Shown here in pieces: positions 42,272 to 51,718 of a stretch of DNA of 64,000 nt. The notes under the pieces were generated by a model. That model was not told where the DNA came from, did not search any database, and saw only the letters and a program-made list of their open reading frames with translations. This DNA comes from Dulcicalothrix desertica PCC 7102. GTDB lineage: Bacteria > Cyanobacteriota > Cyanobacteriia > Cyanobacteriales > Nostocaceae. Location of the stretch: contig NZ_RSCL01000007.1 in NCBI RefSeq assembly GCF_003991905.1, positions 219,475 to 283,474 of the forward strand. Reading direction: 5' to 3'. How positions within the stretch are numbered: the first letter of the stretch is position 1; every line of letters starts with the position of its first letter. The position numbers and the translations under genes are program-made.

Positions 42272-44182
42272 CTATTTAATCAAGTTTTTGACTTGGTTGA
42301 TGATGCTTACTGGGTCAATACCTTGATGTGGGAACTGTTCCCAAAGTCCACCACAACCTTCTTTGTGGGTGGCAAGGTAGTTATATTTAGGAGTATAACC
42401 GCGTTCTAGTAACCAGGAACCGAAACGACTTCCTAAACCAGTGCGACGGTTGAATGCTTCTACTACCAAAACGAAAGGCGCCTTACCAATTTTCGCTATC
42501 ATTTCTTCATCGATAACGTTTAAAGTCGGTTTGTTGATTAACCCTACATCTATTCCTTCTTGCTTGAGACGTTCGACTGCATCTAGCGCGCGGTATAAAC
42601 CATCGCCAAAGCTAACGATATAACCTTGTGTTCCTTCGCGTACTACTTCATCTTTGCCAGGAACGAATTTATAGTTATCTCCAAATAACTCTTTGCCATC
42701 GTTACCTTTAATTGTCGGTACTTTAGAACGAGTTGAGAAAATAAATCGTAGTCCAGGGTCAGAGAATATTGCTTCTACACAAGCTGTCATTTGATTTGTG
42801 TCTGCTGGGAAGTATAGACGTGTTTCATGACCATCATCTAAACCGTTGTCGGCAAACATATTATTTAAACCAAAGTGGCAGGTGTTGTCTGCCATGTCAT
42901 CAATACCCGCATGAGAGAAGTGACACAACACGTTCGAGTAGTTCAACCGTGCCATTGTAATTTCGGATATACACATTTCTAAAAATGCGGAAAATGTAGC
43001 GAAAATTCCTTGCTTCCCAGCTTCCATACCAAATCCAGCAGCAGCAGAGAAGTTACCACGCTCCATAATACCCGATGGTACAAACACTTCTGGATATGCA
43101 TCGTGAATTTTCTTTAAACCGCATGACCCTTCTAAGTCACTATCGATAACTTTGACTTTTTCCTTACGTTCTGTTTCGCTCATTCGACTTAATATATTTA
43201 CCACCGCTTCACCAAAGACGTTGCGGTTGGCGCCCCATTTATCGCTAGAACCAAGAAATGTATAAGTTTGTTTGGGTTTTTCGATATTTTTGAGGTATTC
43301 GACTGCTGCACTGTGTCCGCGTGACTCTAAATATTTAATTGCTAAATCTACAGATATTACATCATGACCGTGAGTTGAGCCTTCTAACCCTTCTATTGCC
43401 GGACACATTGGACGCTTGTTAATAACAGCAATTGGTCCAGGGGTATTTACTGCTTCACACAAACGACGATATAAATCATCTATATCTTCCCCGTCTCCTT
43501 CTAATACTTTTATACTATGACCCGTTAAAGTCTTAGCAACGGTAAAACCAGGTAAATATTTAGAAGGGTGTCCAGCTATTGTTACATCATTATCATCAAT
43601 AATTAATTTCACATTCAAATGTAAAGCGGCAGCTAAACGTGCAGCTTCAGCATCGTTACCTTCTTGTTGCGAACCATCAGAACCCAAACAAAAAACGGTT
43701 TTACCTGGATGTGCCATTGCAACACCGTTGACGTAAGGCCACATGTGACCCAGGCGCCCAGAACTGAATTTTACACCAGGAGTTAAGCCAAGTTCAGGGT
43801 GTCCTGGTAATTTAGAATTTGCTTCACGATAACGTAGAAGTTGCTGTTCTGGTAAATCACCATGCAACGCTGACATTAAATATTGAGTACCAACTCTATG
43901 TCCTGCTTCATCAAAGAATATTGGTACAAATTTATCTGCTGCACCTCTAAAGAATGCATCGAGAACCATTACCTCTGGTACTGTATCGTAGGGTCCACCC
44001 GTATGACCACCTACTCCTCTTGCTGCTCCAGTCGCAGTGAAAAAAACTATCGCATCACGACAAAGTTGAATATTCGCTTTGAGTGCTTCTCTTTGCTCTG
44101 CTGTCAGTGTACCATTTGCCGGGTCGAGCGATAAATATTTGTAGGCGCCTAGATTGATTGGAAATTGAGTTGTTGTAGTCAT
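42272..44182 (-). CDS. Transketolase-type thiamine-diphosphate enzyme
   Basis: 636 residues. The ThDP-binding motif is GSDGSQQEGNDAEA with IIDDNDVTIAG; GHTGGPYDTVPEV near residue 58 is the transketolase N-terminal His motif; FGMEAGKQGIFATFSAFLEM belongs to the pyrimidine-binding domain; the C-terminal domain begins about 510. It should transfer two-carbon ketol units between sugar phosphates. The sequence is unlike the standard photosynthetic Tkt start (MVVATQSLEELCI-type), so it is probably a second, specialised transketolase. A divergently transcribed DeoR-family gene, 123 bases away, is the likely regulator and hints at sugar-phosphate-dependent expression. Confidence 0.88.
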   Translation of the reverse strand: MTTTTQFPINLGAYKYLSLDPANGTLTAEQREALKANIQLCRDAIVFFTATGAARGVGGHTGGPYDTVPEVMVLDAFFRGAADKFVPIFFDEAGHRVGTQYLMSALHGDLPEQQLLRYREANSKLPGHPELGLTPGVKFSSGRLGHMWPYVNGVAMAHPGKTVFCLGSDGSQQEGNDAEAARLAAALHLNVKLIIDDNDVTIAGHPSKYLPGFTVAKTLTGHSIKVLEGDGEDIDDLYRRLCEAVNTPGPIAVINKRPMCPAIEGLEGSTHGHDVISVDLAIKYLESRGHSAAVEYLKNIEKPKQTYTFLGSSDKWGANRNVFGEAVVNILSRMSETERKEKVKVIDSDLEGSCGLKKIHDAYPEVFVPSGIMERGNFSAAAGFGMEAGKQGIFATFSAFLEMCISEITMARLNYSNVLCHFSHAGIDDMADNTCHFGLNNMFADNGLDDGHETRLYFPADTNQMTACVEAIFSDPGLRFIFSTRSKVPTIKGNDGKELFGDNYKFVPGKDEVVREGTQGYIVSFGDGLYRALDAVERLKQEGIDVGLINKPTLNVIDEEMIAKIGKAPFVLVVEAFNRRTGLGSRFGSWLLERGYTPKYNYLATHKEGCGGLWEQFPHQGIDPVSIINQVKNLIK

Positions 44183-44305
44183 GATTTGTCAACGGGTTGA
44201 AGAACACGAAAATGTTTGCTATGAACTTTTTGAGGTTATACAATGAGTATAAACTCACAAACGTGCAATTTCAAGAAAAAAAACGCAACTTCCGGAAAAT
44301 TAATT

Positions 44306-45121
44306 ATGTTGACTGCCGAACGACGACAATTCATCCTAGAAATTCTTCGTCGTGACAAAAAGGTGCTTTCTTCCGAACTCAGCGCTGTTCTCAAAGTTTC
44401 AGAAGATACGATACGTCGCGATTTAAGAGAATTAGCTGAAACAGGTTTATTGCAGCGTGTGCATGGAGGCGCCTTATTAAGTTCTCCCGCAACAGCGAGT
44501 TATGCCGATAGAATACAGCAGGCGCCAATAGAAAAAGAAGCAATAGCACGTGCAGCAGCGAAATTAGTACTTCCAGGTCAAGTCGTAATTTTAGATGGTG
44601 GTACAACAACACTTCAGGTTGCGCGGCATTTACCTATAGATTTACAAGCCACAGTTATAACAAATAGTCCACCAATTGCCGTAGCTTTGGCAGAACATCC
44701 TCATATTGAAGTTGTGATGTTAGGTGGGCAACTTTATAAAAAGGCTTTAGTTAATATTGGCGCCGCAACAGTTGAAGCCTTACGGATGATACGGGCAGAT
44801 TTGTGTATGTTAGGGGTATGTAGTTTACATCCAGAGGTTGGAATAAGTGTTACAAATTTGAATGAAGCCCATGTAAAACAAGCAATGATAAAGAGTGCTG
44901 CGGAGGTAGTAGGATTAGTAACTGCGGCAAAGCTTGATACTGCGGCGCCTTATGTTGTTGCCTCGATTCATGCGTTAAGCTATTTGGTAACGGCGCCTGT
45001 TGTACCATTGGAGGTACTAACTTCCTACAAAGATTTGGGATTAACGATAATTCGTGAAGATATAGATTCAGCAACTATAATCGATTCCGAGGCGCCTGTG
45101 TATAAGTCAATAATCGACTAA
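44306..45121 (+). CDS. DeoR-family transcriptional regulator
   Basis: 271 residues from ATG 44,306 (MLTAERRQFILEIL), the usual DeoR start; an upstream in-frame ATG at 44,243 would add 21 unlikely residues. N-terminal winged helix (LSSELSAVLKVSEDTIRRDL; VHGGALL) and C-terminal sugar-phosphate sensor (about 75-245: VILDGGTTTLQVARHL; ADLCMLGVCSLHPEVGIS) are both canonical. It is divergent from the transketolase gene and most likely controls it and itself from the shared 123-base promoter region in response to a phosphorylated sugar. Seven GGCGCC sites in 0.8 kb is the highest density of the window. Confidence 0.92.
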   Translation: MLTAERRQFILEILRRDKKVLSSELSAVLKVSEDTIRRDLRELAETGLLQRVHGGALLSSPATASYADRIQQAPIEKEAIARAAAKLVLPGQVVILDGGTTTLQVARHLPIDLQATVITNSPPIAVALAEHPHIEVVMLGGQLYKKALVNIGAATVEALRMIRADLCMLGVCSLHPEVGISVTNLNEAHVKQAMIKSAAEVVGLVTAAKLDTAAPYVVASIHALSYLVTAPVVPLEVLTSYKDLGLTIIREDIDSATIIDSEAPVYKSIID

Positions 45122-45251
45122 AAGTCAAGATATTGTAACTAATCTTCAACTAACTTGAAATTAAACTTTACAAAAATATAGCTTTTAGTATAATTTTTCA
45201 AAAAGAAAATAATTATACTCATAATTAATAAACACTTTTGTAGGTATATCT

Positions 45252-45992
45252 ATGGACTTGAATTTAGATTTCACAGCAGAAGAAAGAAAGATATTGCTAG
45301 AAGAAATTCAACTCCTTGAACATAACATTAGTATTTATTCTTGGGGTTTACGAGGTTTTAGAACTTATGTAAGTGGTGCTTTTACGTTACCACTTACAAA
45401 TTTTATGCAGACTATTGGTTATAATAAAAAAGTTCTTAATTTAAAAAAATCGGACACAGTAATTCTTAATATTGGCTGTAGGGATGATACAGATAATGAT
45501 TACATTAACGCCGAACTATTTCCTTCGCTAGGAGAGATGTGGAGAATTATAAGGGGCAAGCAGAAGATAAACTATGATTTATTTTTGAATATCTGTAATG
45601 AAGATAAAAATCTTTTAGAAGTCGCTGATGGAATTATTTTAAGTCATGTATTAGAACATATACCTTTGAATTTAGCGCTTGTTGCTTTAAAAAATTGTTT
45701 TAGGTATTTAAAAAAGAATGGATGTATACGTATTTGTGTTCCATATTTAGGAAAATACCAACAACCACCAAATATACCTTATGAAAAAGCAAAGAATATG
45801 TTAGCAATAAACACTGTAATTTATTGTTATGGTCACAAAGTAATGTATAATGCGGAACTGCTGAAATTGCTAATGGCAGAAGCTGGATTTAGCCAAATTG
45901 AAGAAGTTAATTTTGGAGAAGGTTTGCTTAGGGTGTCAGACCTTCCTGAACGTGAATCAGAATCAATATATTTAACTGGTGTCAAAATTTGA
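45252..45992 (+). CDS. SAM-dependent methyltransferase-like protein
   Basis: 246 residues. A Rossmann methyltransferase: VILNIGCRDDTDNDYINAEL (motif I with first acidic residues), ADGIILSHVLEHIPL (motif IV) and LKKNGCIRICVPYL (motif V), the pattern of small-molecule or lipid/sugar methyltransferases rather than nucleic-acid ones. Motif I is GCRDD instead of GCGxG, so SAM binding may be altered. It stands before a convergent glycosyltransferase, which could make it part of a glycan-modification pair, but nothing proves it. Confidence 0.78.
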   Translation: MDLNLDFTAEERKILLEEIQLLEHNISIYSWGLRGFRTYVSGAFTLPLTNFMQTIGYNKKVLNLKKSDTVILNIGCRDDTDNDYINAELFPSLGEMWRIIRGKQKINYDLFLNICNEDKNLLEVADGIILSHVLEHIPLNLALVALKNCFRYLKKNGCIRICVPYLGKYQQPPNIPYEKAKNMLAINTVIYCYGHKVMYNAELLKLLMAEAGFSQIEEVNFGEGLLRVSDLPERESESIYLTGVKI

Positions 45993-46020
45993 TTTTAGAA
46001 GCTCAACAGAAGGCAGGGTG

Positions 46021-47640
46021 TTATGGGTTTTCTATTACTTGCACCAAACTATACCCTTTTACTGTACCGATTGCACGATATGGTACATGAGAATTTATTG
46101 GTTCATTTATTTTACTTTCTTCAATCCAGGCATAATTATTTGGTGATACTTCCTTAAGTGTATTAACTCTTGCAGCAATGTTTTTAGTATAAAAATTAAT
46201 TAAAACTCCTGTTTTGCCACCGACATCAACTAAACTAATGGGAGATGATTGGATAATTGGCGCCACTGTTTCATTTTCAATAAATTTGCGGAACTCTGGG
46301 TTATAGTCATTAAAGGCGCCAATATATCCCAGTACAGCTAAACCAAACCAAACTGGTATCAACCATCCTGCTAACCAGTATTGATAAAATGCATGTGTAT
46401 CGAATCTATGACGCTGTATCCATACAATAGGTAAAATCAACCATCCGGCGCCTAATACTATAATCAAAGTTGTATATTTATGGATTTCTAAATCATCTAT
46501 AAATAATGTAATTATACCTGCAAATAGTAATAATATACCTATAATACCAAAACTATAACTTACATAACCCTTAATTATTTTAACTTGAGTAAGGGCATCG
46601 AGTCCAACTGCTGCAAGTAACGCAATAAAAGGAAATAGACAAAGACTGTAGTGAGATAAACGAGTTGAAATTAAGCTTAGTTCTATAAATAAAATCACTG
46701 GGAACCCAACTAATATTGATTTATATTTCGCTTGCGGGCGCCTAATTATTAGGAATAAACCAAACAGGGCAAAAAAGAACCAAGGAAAGGATTTAGCGGG
46801 AACGTTCCACATGTAAAAAATAATTCCATTTCCATGCCGTTCTGTTGAACCGACTTGAAAGACAAAATCTAATAGTTGAAAAATACTTCCGTTTCCGTAG
46901 TGTAAGTAACTTAGCCAAAGCCAAATGACAGTTGGAATTAAACCAACTATAAAACCTATATATAAATATGGATTCTTTAATAAACTATGTTGCCTTTGTA
47001 AGGAGATTAAAAATGGTATTAAAGCAATAATCGGTAAAATAATCATGAAACTGCGGACTAGTAAACCTAAGCCAAAACAGATTCCGCTTAAAAAGCATAA
47101 GAGATTATATGTCAAGTATCGTTTGGAATATTGCTTAGGGTATAGCTCTGCTTTTAATAAAAGTAAGATTCCCGAAAGTACCAAAAAAACCATGCTGACA
47201 TCGGGAGTTCCCAAACGACAATATTGTAACCAAAGGAATTCTACGCTAAATATAGCAGCAGCTAGCCATGCTATTTTTCGATCTAATATAATTTTGCCTA
47301 TTTCATATAAAATAAATATAGAGAGCGTGCCTAAAATCATGCTTGGGAGACGAACACTCAACTCGTTGACACCGAATAACTTGTAGAAAAGTGCAATTAT
47401 CCAGTAAATGCCAGGTGTTTTGTGATGTGGACTATTCCAAGGATGTATCCATTCGCCAGAGTCGAACATGAAACGTGCGCGAGTTGCGTAAAGTCCTTCA
47501 TCATGAGCCATCAAGCTGTTATTGCCAGAACTAAATAGTAATAAAGGTAGTATCAAAAATAACAAACTCACATACGAAAATACTTGTGAGTATTGAAATT
47601 TTAACCAAAGGGAATGAATATTTTTTTTTAGGTGCAACAT
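46021..47640 (-). CDS. GT39 (ArnT/PMT-like) polyprenyl-phosphate-sugar glycosyltransferase
   Basis: 539 residues from ATG 47,640 (MLHLKKNIHSLW); the frame continues upstream into a dispersed hairpin repeat, so the longer form is not credible. About a dozen hydrophobic spans; the first periplasmic loop has the signature HDEGLYATRARFMFDSGEWI then HHKTPGIYW, with the catalytic Asp-Glu pair of the ArnT/PMT superfamily, and RLPSMILGTLSIF. It uses a lipid-phosphate sugar on the outer face of the membrane to glycosylate lipid or protein. The acceptor is unknown. It converges on the methyltransferase gene with a 28-base gap. Confidence 0.88.
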   Translation of the reverse strand: MLHLKKNIHSLWLKFQYSQVFSYVSLLFLILPLLLFSSGNNSLMAHDEGLYATRARFMFDSGEWIHPWNSPHHKTPGIYWIIALFYKLFGVNELSVRLPSMILGTLSIFILYEIGKIILDRKIAWLAAAIFSVEFLWLQYCRLGTPDVSMVFLVLSGILLLLKAELYPKQYSKRYLTYNLLCFLSGICFGLGLLVRSFMIILPIIALIPFLISLQRQHSLLKNPYLYIGFIVGLIPTVIWLWLSYLHYGNGSIFQLLDFVFQVGSTERHGNGIIFYMWNVPAKSFPWFFFALFGLFLIIRRPQAKYKSILVGFPVILFIELSLISTRLSHYSLCLFPFIALLAAVGLDALTQVKIIKGYVSYSFGIIGILLLFAGIITLFIDDLEIHKYTTLIIVLGAGWLILPIVWIQRHRFDTHAFYQYWLAGWLIPVWFGLAVLGYIGAFNDYNPEFRKFIENETVAPIIQSSPISLVDVGGKTGVLINFYTKNIAARVNTLKEVSPNNYAWIEESKINEPINSHVPYRAIGTVKGYSLVQVIENP

Positions 47641-47677
47641 GAAAGCATTGTATGCGAAAAATTTAATTGACACCCAA

Positions 47678-47746
47678 GAAACCGGGTTTTTCAGCAAAAT
47701 CGTTGTTTCATTGCAAAATATTAACAAACAAACCCGGTTTCTAACA
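47678..47746. repeat. GAAACCGGGTTT hairpin element
   Basis: AGAAACCGGGTTTTTCAGCA on the left and AAACAAACCCGGTTTCTAAC on the right enclose GTTGTTTCATTGCAAAATAT. The loop shares GCAAAATCGTT with the 51-bp array at 5.2 kb, showing that the two are the same family. Confidence 0.8.
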
Positions 47747-47898
47747 GGTTTATTTTCTTGTCTTTTTTAATTGTGTTTTTTAAAATATATGAGGTACTAA
47801 AACGTATCACACACATTTAATTGTGATAAAAGACAATATCATATTTTTGCTTTTTTGCCAAAGAAATCTTGAAAACGTAAACGAAACCCAAGATATTT

Positions 47899-48543
47899 AT
47901 GCTCCTTAGACCAAATCAACGTACTAAGCTAGACGACAGCAACGACAAATTGTTCTATTCTGAACCACGCTTTGTCACCCATGTAGACGAAGGATTTATT
48001 CAACAGGTTACAGATTTGTATCGCCAACTGTTAAAACCGAATACGCGCATTTTAGACATGATGAGTAGTTGGGTTTCGCATCTACCAGAAGAAATAGAAT
48101 TTTCTCATGTCGAGGGACACGGACTTAATGAAAAAGAACTCGCACGAAACCCTACGTTGAACCACTATTTCGTTCAAAACCTGAATGAAAACCCAAAGTT
48201 TCCGTTGCTTGACCAAGATTTTGATGCCGTTATCAACTGTGTCTCTGTACAATATATACAGTATCCAGAAGCAGTATTTTCAGAAATACACAGAATTTTA
48301 AAACCTGGTGGCGTAGCAATATTTAGCTTTTCTAACCGCATGTTCTTCCAAAAAGCCATTGAAGCTTGGCGTGAAAATTCCGAGAAAGGTCGAGTTGAAT
48401 TAGTCAAAAGCTACTTTAATAGTGTACCTGGCTTTACTTCTCCCGAAGTTATCGCCCGCCAATCCCAAGTTCCGAATTTACTACAATGGTTAGGTGCCGG
48501 TGGTGGTGACCCCTTTTACGCTGTAGTCGCTTATAAACAATAG
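47899..48543 (+). CDS. SAM-dependent methyltransferase (type 11-like)
   Basis: 214 residues. NTRILDMMSSWVSHLPEEIE, a diverged motif I, is followed by FDAVINCVSVQYIQYPEAVF (motif IV/V) and EIHRILKPGGVAIFSFSNRM, the classical type 11 block. The glycine-rich loop of motif I is missing, as in a known set of cyanobacterial and plant proteins of this sort. Substrate unknown. No partner gene is close on the same strand except the lipoprotein gene 116 bases downstream. Confidence 0.82.
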   Translation: MLLRPNQRTKLDDSNDKLFYSEPRFVTHVDEGFIQQVTDLYRQLLKPNTRILDMMSSWVSHLPEEIEFSHVEGHGLNEKELARNPTLNHYFVQNLNENPKFPLLDQDFDAVINCVSVQYIQYPEAVFSEIHRILKPGGVAIFSFSNRMFFQKAIEAWRENSEKGRVELVKSYFNSVPGFTSPEVIARQSQVPNLLQWLGAGGGDPFYAVVAYKQ

Positions 48544-48659
48544 TCCTCATCACTCATGATTATTGTTTATATTTTCATGACATTAGCCACCATTAAGGTT
48601 AAATTCGAGGTAAAGCTTTAGTGACATCCGCTTTATGTGCAGTTCAAGGAGATAATACA

Positions 48660-49175
48660 ATGTCTTTTCCCCGTATACGTAGAATATTAGCAGCCTTACT
48701 GCTATCTGTTATATTGATAACGTCCACAACTGCTTGTGCAACAAAGGCGCCAGGAAGATTTGATGCCGTACAGCAAGAAAGCAGCCAAAAGCGTAGCGGT
48801 CAAGCCGTTGCGAAGAATGCGACTCAAGGTAGCGAATTTAACAAACTGTTCCCTTCAGATGGCGGTGGTTTTGACGTAGTATTCACTCAAGAGAAAAAAG
48901 GTTTCGCAGAAGCGAATTTAAAAGAAGGCGGTAAAGTAGTAGCACAATTAGCAATTTCCGATACTACCAGCACACCCGCAACTGCTGCTGGCTATAAGAC
49001 TAGTACAAAACAGGTTGGTGGATATCCTGCAAAAACTTTGGGTAAAACTAAAACATCGATTTTAGTTGGTAAGTACCAAGTTTCTGCTATATCCAAAGAC
49101 CCATCGTTTACCGAAACCGACAGAGAAGCTTGGCTTCAGAAATTTAACCTTACAAGGTTGTCAAAACTGCAATAA
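48660..49175 (+). CDS. Lipoprotein related to PsbP-like proteins
   Basis: 171 residues from ATG 48,660, which follows AAGGAGATAATACA. Signal sequence RRILAALLLSVILITSTTAC gives a lipobox with Cys at about residue 26. The mature domain (GGGFDVVFTQEKKGFAEANL; YQVSAISKDPSFTETDREAW) has the length and alternating pattern of the PsbP/MOG1-like fold found in thylakoid-lumen and periplasmic lipoproteins. The PsbP relation is a tentative structural guess; the lipoprotein call is firm. Confidence 0.75.
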   Translation: MSFPRIRRILAALLLSVILITSTTACATKAPGRFDAVQQESSQKRSGQAVAKNATQGSEFNKLFPSDGGGFDVVFTQEKKGFAEANLKEGGKVVAQLAISDTTSTPATAAGYKTSTKQVGGYPAKTLGKTKTSILVGKYQVSAISKDPSFTETDREAWLQKFNLTRLSKLQ

Positions 49176-49230
49176 TTTGCCTCTCCATTGACGATGCAAT
49201 AAGTTAAACGAACTCTAAACGGGATTAATA

Positions 49231-50118
49231 ATGAGTAAACCAATTCAAGATTTAGTTGACGGATTACCAACTGGTGGCTTGACAATTTCAATGTTAAATG
49301 CATTAGATTTTGCGGCGCCTGGTCAGTGGCAAAACATAACTGGTTTTGTCAACACAATTCAGCATGTTACAGGAGAAACAGACGACGATGTAGTTCAGCA
49401 GATTGGCGAACGCGCGATATATTTATATAACGACCGTTCACAAGGATACCAAACTGCGATGTGGCTGTATCAAACTGTTGATGGTACAGATAAAGCATTA
49501 GGCGCCGCAGCGTTAGCGAATAAAGTTGGCGAAACATTTTCGTTTTTGGGTTTTCTCGATAAAGTCACACCCAAACCCGACAAAGCTCAAACAATCGACT
49601 TATCTTTAAAACTTGTAACTGAGTTAGTTGCATTTTGCCAAATTAACGGTATTCCTGGTGATAGCATTGGTGACTTCGTAGCTGCACTAGGAGAATATAG
49701 CGGTGAGTCATCTATCCGCATGGCAGCTTTGGTTTGCGTCGATGCTTTACTACCTTTAGGCCCCGACTTTATTCAGAAGGTAACATCGAGTCTTGGGGCA
49801 ATGACACCGCAAGACTTAGAGCAAAATTCGACTTTCAACAACATCAAAGATACTATTCCTGGTCAAAATTCAGGAGGTAAACTTGATTTTATTGGTCAAA
49901 GCTTTGACTCAGTAAAAGGCTGGATGAGTGACTTAGTTGTTTCTCGTGGTCTAACACCTCAAAAGGTTTTAAACAACCTCAACAACTTCATGCAAATTGC
50001 AGACGATAAGTTAGATTACGTCGCAGCGTTTATCGATGTGTCCACAAATTATTATGAACACACTGGTACACAAACTCTAGCACGGCGCCTAATTGAACGC
50101 GCATTTGCAGAACTATAG
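49231..50118 (+). CDS. Conserved helical protein of unknown function
   Basis: 295 residues, no signal peptide, predicted mostly alpha-helical (VQQIGERAIYLYNDRSQGYQ; LTPQKVLNNLNNFMQIADDK). No motif that I can name; the pattern is of conserved cyanobacterial hypothetical proteins. It lies 55 bases after the lipoprotein gene, so both may be in one transcript, which ends at a hairpin directly downstream. Confidence 0.75.
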   Translation: MSKPIQDLVDGLPTGGLTISMLNALDFAAPGQWQNITGFVNTIQHVTGETDDDVVQQIGERAIYLYNDRSQGYQTAMWLYQTVDGTDKALGAAALANKVGETFSFLGFLDKVTPKPDKAQTIDLSLKLVTELVAFCQINGIPGDSIGDFVAALGEYSGESSIRMAALVCVDALLPLGPDFIQKVTSSLGAMTPQDLEQNSTFNNIKDTIPGQNSGGKLDFIGQSFDSVKGWMSDLVVSRGLTPQKVLNNLNNFMQIADDKLDYVAAFIDVSTNYYEHTGTQTLARRLIERAFAEL

Positions 50119-50123
50119 ATATA

Positions 50124-50157
50124 GAAACCCGGTTTCGTAGAAGTTACCGGGTTTCTT
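50124..50157. terminator. Bidirectional hairpin terminator
   Basis: AGAAACCCGGTTTCGTAGAA then GTTACCGGGTTTCTTTT: the arms GAAACCCGGT and ACCGGGTTTC pair perfectly around a short loop and are followed by TTTT. It sits in the 39-base gap between convergent stops. Confidence 0.8.
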
Positions 50158-50922
50158 TTAAGGTAACTTTAAATTAGAAGCAATTTCGCTCAAAAACGGC
50201 TCAAACACTGCCAGATTTTCGTACTTCTCAAATTTTGCGCTTACCCTGGCAGGGTCATACGCTGTATTAATTACATATAGTGAAGTTCCATCGAATGCTA
50301 CATATTTAAGATGTTGCTCACTAACTCCACCTTCGCGTTTAAGACCAGTGAAACCGTAGCGTACACCTTGGAGTTGTCCAATATTCACGAGTTGCGGTGG
50401 ATAACCTGAAAAATTAACTTTATTTTTGTAACTTTTTTGACGCTCTTTAGAATTAACTGCGTATTCGTCTGTAACCCAAGCATCGAGCGCTTCTTTTATT
50501 TTCCCTTTGTAATTGGGATTTTGATAGTCAATTTTAGCATCAGCAGGAATACCCGCATTAATTAGCATTTTTTGAAACTTCGGTTGTTGAGAAAGTGGGT
50601 AAATTTCCATTTTGACGGAACCCAAGTTTTTACCATTAGAGGAAATGCATAATAATGGTGCGTCCCCATTACATGGTGCAACATTCCAACCAACAGGCGC
50701 CGTTTTTGTTTTTAAGACACTGTTCCAAACGTTAGTAGATGCTTGGGATGGTTGTACTGTTACAGCAGATGCAGGAGAAGCTGTTACAGTTGGCGTTATG
50801 CTAGGCGGTGTTGGTTGCGGTGGTACATTGTTATTATTACTTGTATTTTTAAATACCGAGTTCAATATGAATGGTGATAGGGCAAGTAAAATAAGACCGA
50901 TTAATAGATGATAGACTCGCAA
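50158..50922 (-). CDS. Membrane-anchored protein of unknown function
   Basis: 254 residues starting at TTG 50,922, which is supported by AAGGAG nine bases upstream. The N-terminus is a signal anchor (YHLLIGLILLALSPFIL) followed by a Pro/Thr/Ser-rich linker (QPTPPSITPTVTASPASAVT) and a globular domain from about 75 with two Cys (PCNGDAPLLC) probably forming a disulphide outside the cytoplasm. No family recognised. It is separated from rpsU by a terminator hairpin. Confidence 0.75.
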   Translation of the reverse strand: MRVYHLLIGLILLALSPFILNSVFKNTSNNNNVPPQPTPPSITPTVTASPASAVTVQPSQASTNVWNSVLKTKTAPVGWNVAPCNGDAPLLCISSNGKNLGSVKMEIYPLSQQPKFQKMLINAGIPADAKIDYQNPNYKGKIKEALDAWVTDEYAVNSKERQKSYKNKVNFSGYPPQLVNIGQLQGVRYGFTGLKREGGVSEQHLKYVAFDGTSLYVINTAYDPARVSAKFEKYENLAVFEPFLSEIASNLKLP

Positions 50923-51028
50923 AAATTTGCTCCTTCGGTGTTTTGGTACCTAATTGTTGGTTGCAGTGAGTGTTTGTTGTATTTATAACACTGCAACATT
51001 AAATAAAGATACATAATAACCCACACAT

Positions 51029-51064
51029 AAAGAAACCGGGCTTCTTGTAAAAGCCCGGTTTCTG
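51029..51064 (-). terminator. Hairpin terminator after rpsU
   Basis: AAGAAACCGGGCTTCTTGTA then AAAGCCCGGTTTCT. Read on the - strand, the arms AGAAACCGGGCTTT and AAGCCCGGTTTCTTT form a stable stem followed by a T-rich run 18 bases past the rpsU stop. Same palindrome family as the repeats at 5.2, 28.3 and 47.7 kb. Confidence 0.78.
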
Positions 51065-51081
51065 TTGGAGATGATATGCGC

Positions 51082-51276
51082 TTACTTAAAATGCTGGCGC
51101 ATTCTGCGATTTTGCTTTCTGCGTGCAACAGCTTTACGCTTATGTTTTTGCAAGGGAGTCTCAAAGTGACGCTTGGTTCTAACATCTTGGAGAATACCCG
51201 CTTGCGAAACTTGACGTTTAAATCTCCGTAAAGCGGACTCTATTCCTTCATTTTCGCCTAAAACTACTTGCGTCAT
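51082..51276 (-). CDS. rpsU: 30S ribosomal protein bS21
   Basis: 64 residues with the entire bS21 pattern: [20 protein letters not shown], the basic middle ([12 protein letters not shown]) and a very basic C-terminus ([12 protein letters not shown]). A strong AAGGAG precedes the ATG. It lies 136 bases after an RRM-protein gene on the same strand, an rbp-rpsU arrangement known from Anabaena, where the pair is cold-regulated. It ends at a hairpin terminator. Confidence 0.97.
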   Translation of the reverse strand: MTQVVLGENEGIESALRRFKRQVSQAGILQDVRTKRHFETPLQKHKRKAVARRKQNRRMRQHFK

Positions 51277-51412
51277 TAGTACAACTCCTTATATTTGTGA
51301 ATATTTTAACTCAAGTGTGAACAGTAAAAACCAGCAGTTGAAGAGCGATGAAAGCTTATAACTGCTGGGAGAGTAATGAAATCAAAACTTGTGAAATCTT
51401 TGTGTTATAAGC

Positions 51413-51718
51413 TTAGTAACGACGACCACCACCTCGGTTGCCGCCACCCCAACCTTCGCGTGATGGACTTCTTTCCTCGCGAGGTCTTGCTTTATTAACT
51501 TTTAAATCACGTCCCATCCATTCCGCTCCATCCAGAGCTTCAATCGCTGCATCTTCTTGCGAGCTGCTTTCCATCTCAACAAATGCAAATCCGCGCATCC
51601 GACCTGTCTCACGGTCGGTGGGTACCTTGACACTACTGACTTTACCGTATTCTGCAAAAACACGCTTCAGATCATCTTCCGTAACTTGATAGGATAAGTT
51701 ACCTACATAAATAGACAT
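51413..51718 (-). CDS. rbp: RRM-type RNA-binding protein (Rbp, cold-inducible type)
   Basis: 101 residues from ATG 51,718, six bases after GGAG. One RRM: RNP2 SIYVGNLSY (2-10) and RNP1 RGFAFVEM (about 43-50), then a short Gly/Arg tail (GWGGGNRGGGRRY) as in the Rbp proteins of Anabaena. These single-RRM proteins accumulate in the cold and bind poly(U)/poly(G)-like RNA. The gene leads into rpsU. The 5' side (51,719-51,870) is non-coding and in Anabaena relatives the long leader mediates cold control; I cannot see a specific element here. Confidence 0.94.
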   Translation of the reverse strand: MSIYVGNLSYQVTEDDLKRVFAEYGKVSSVKVPTDRETGRMRGFAFVEMESSSQEDAAIEALDGAEWMGRDLKVNKARPREERSPSREGWGGGNRGGGRRY

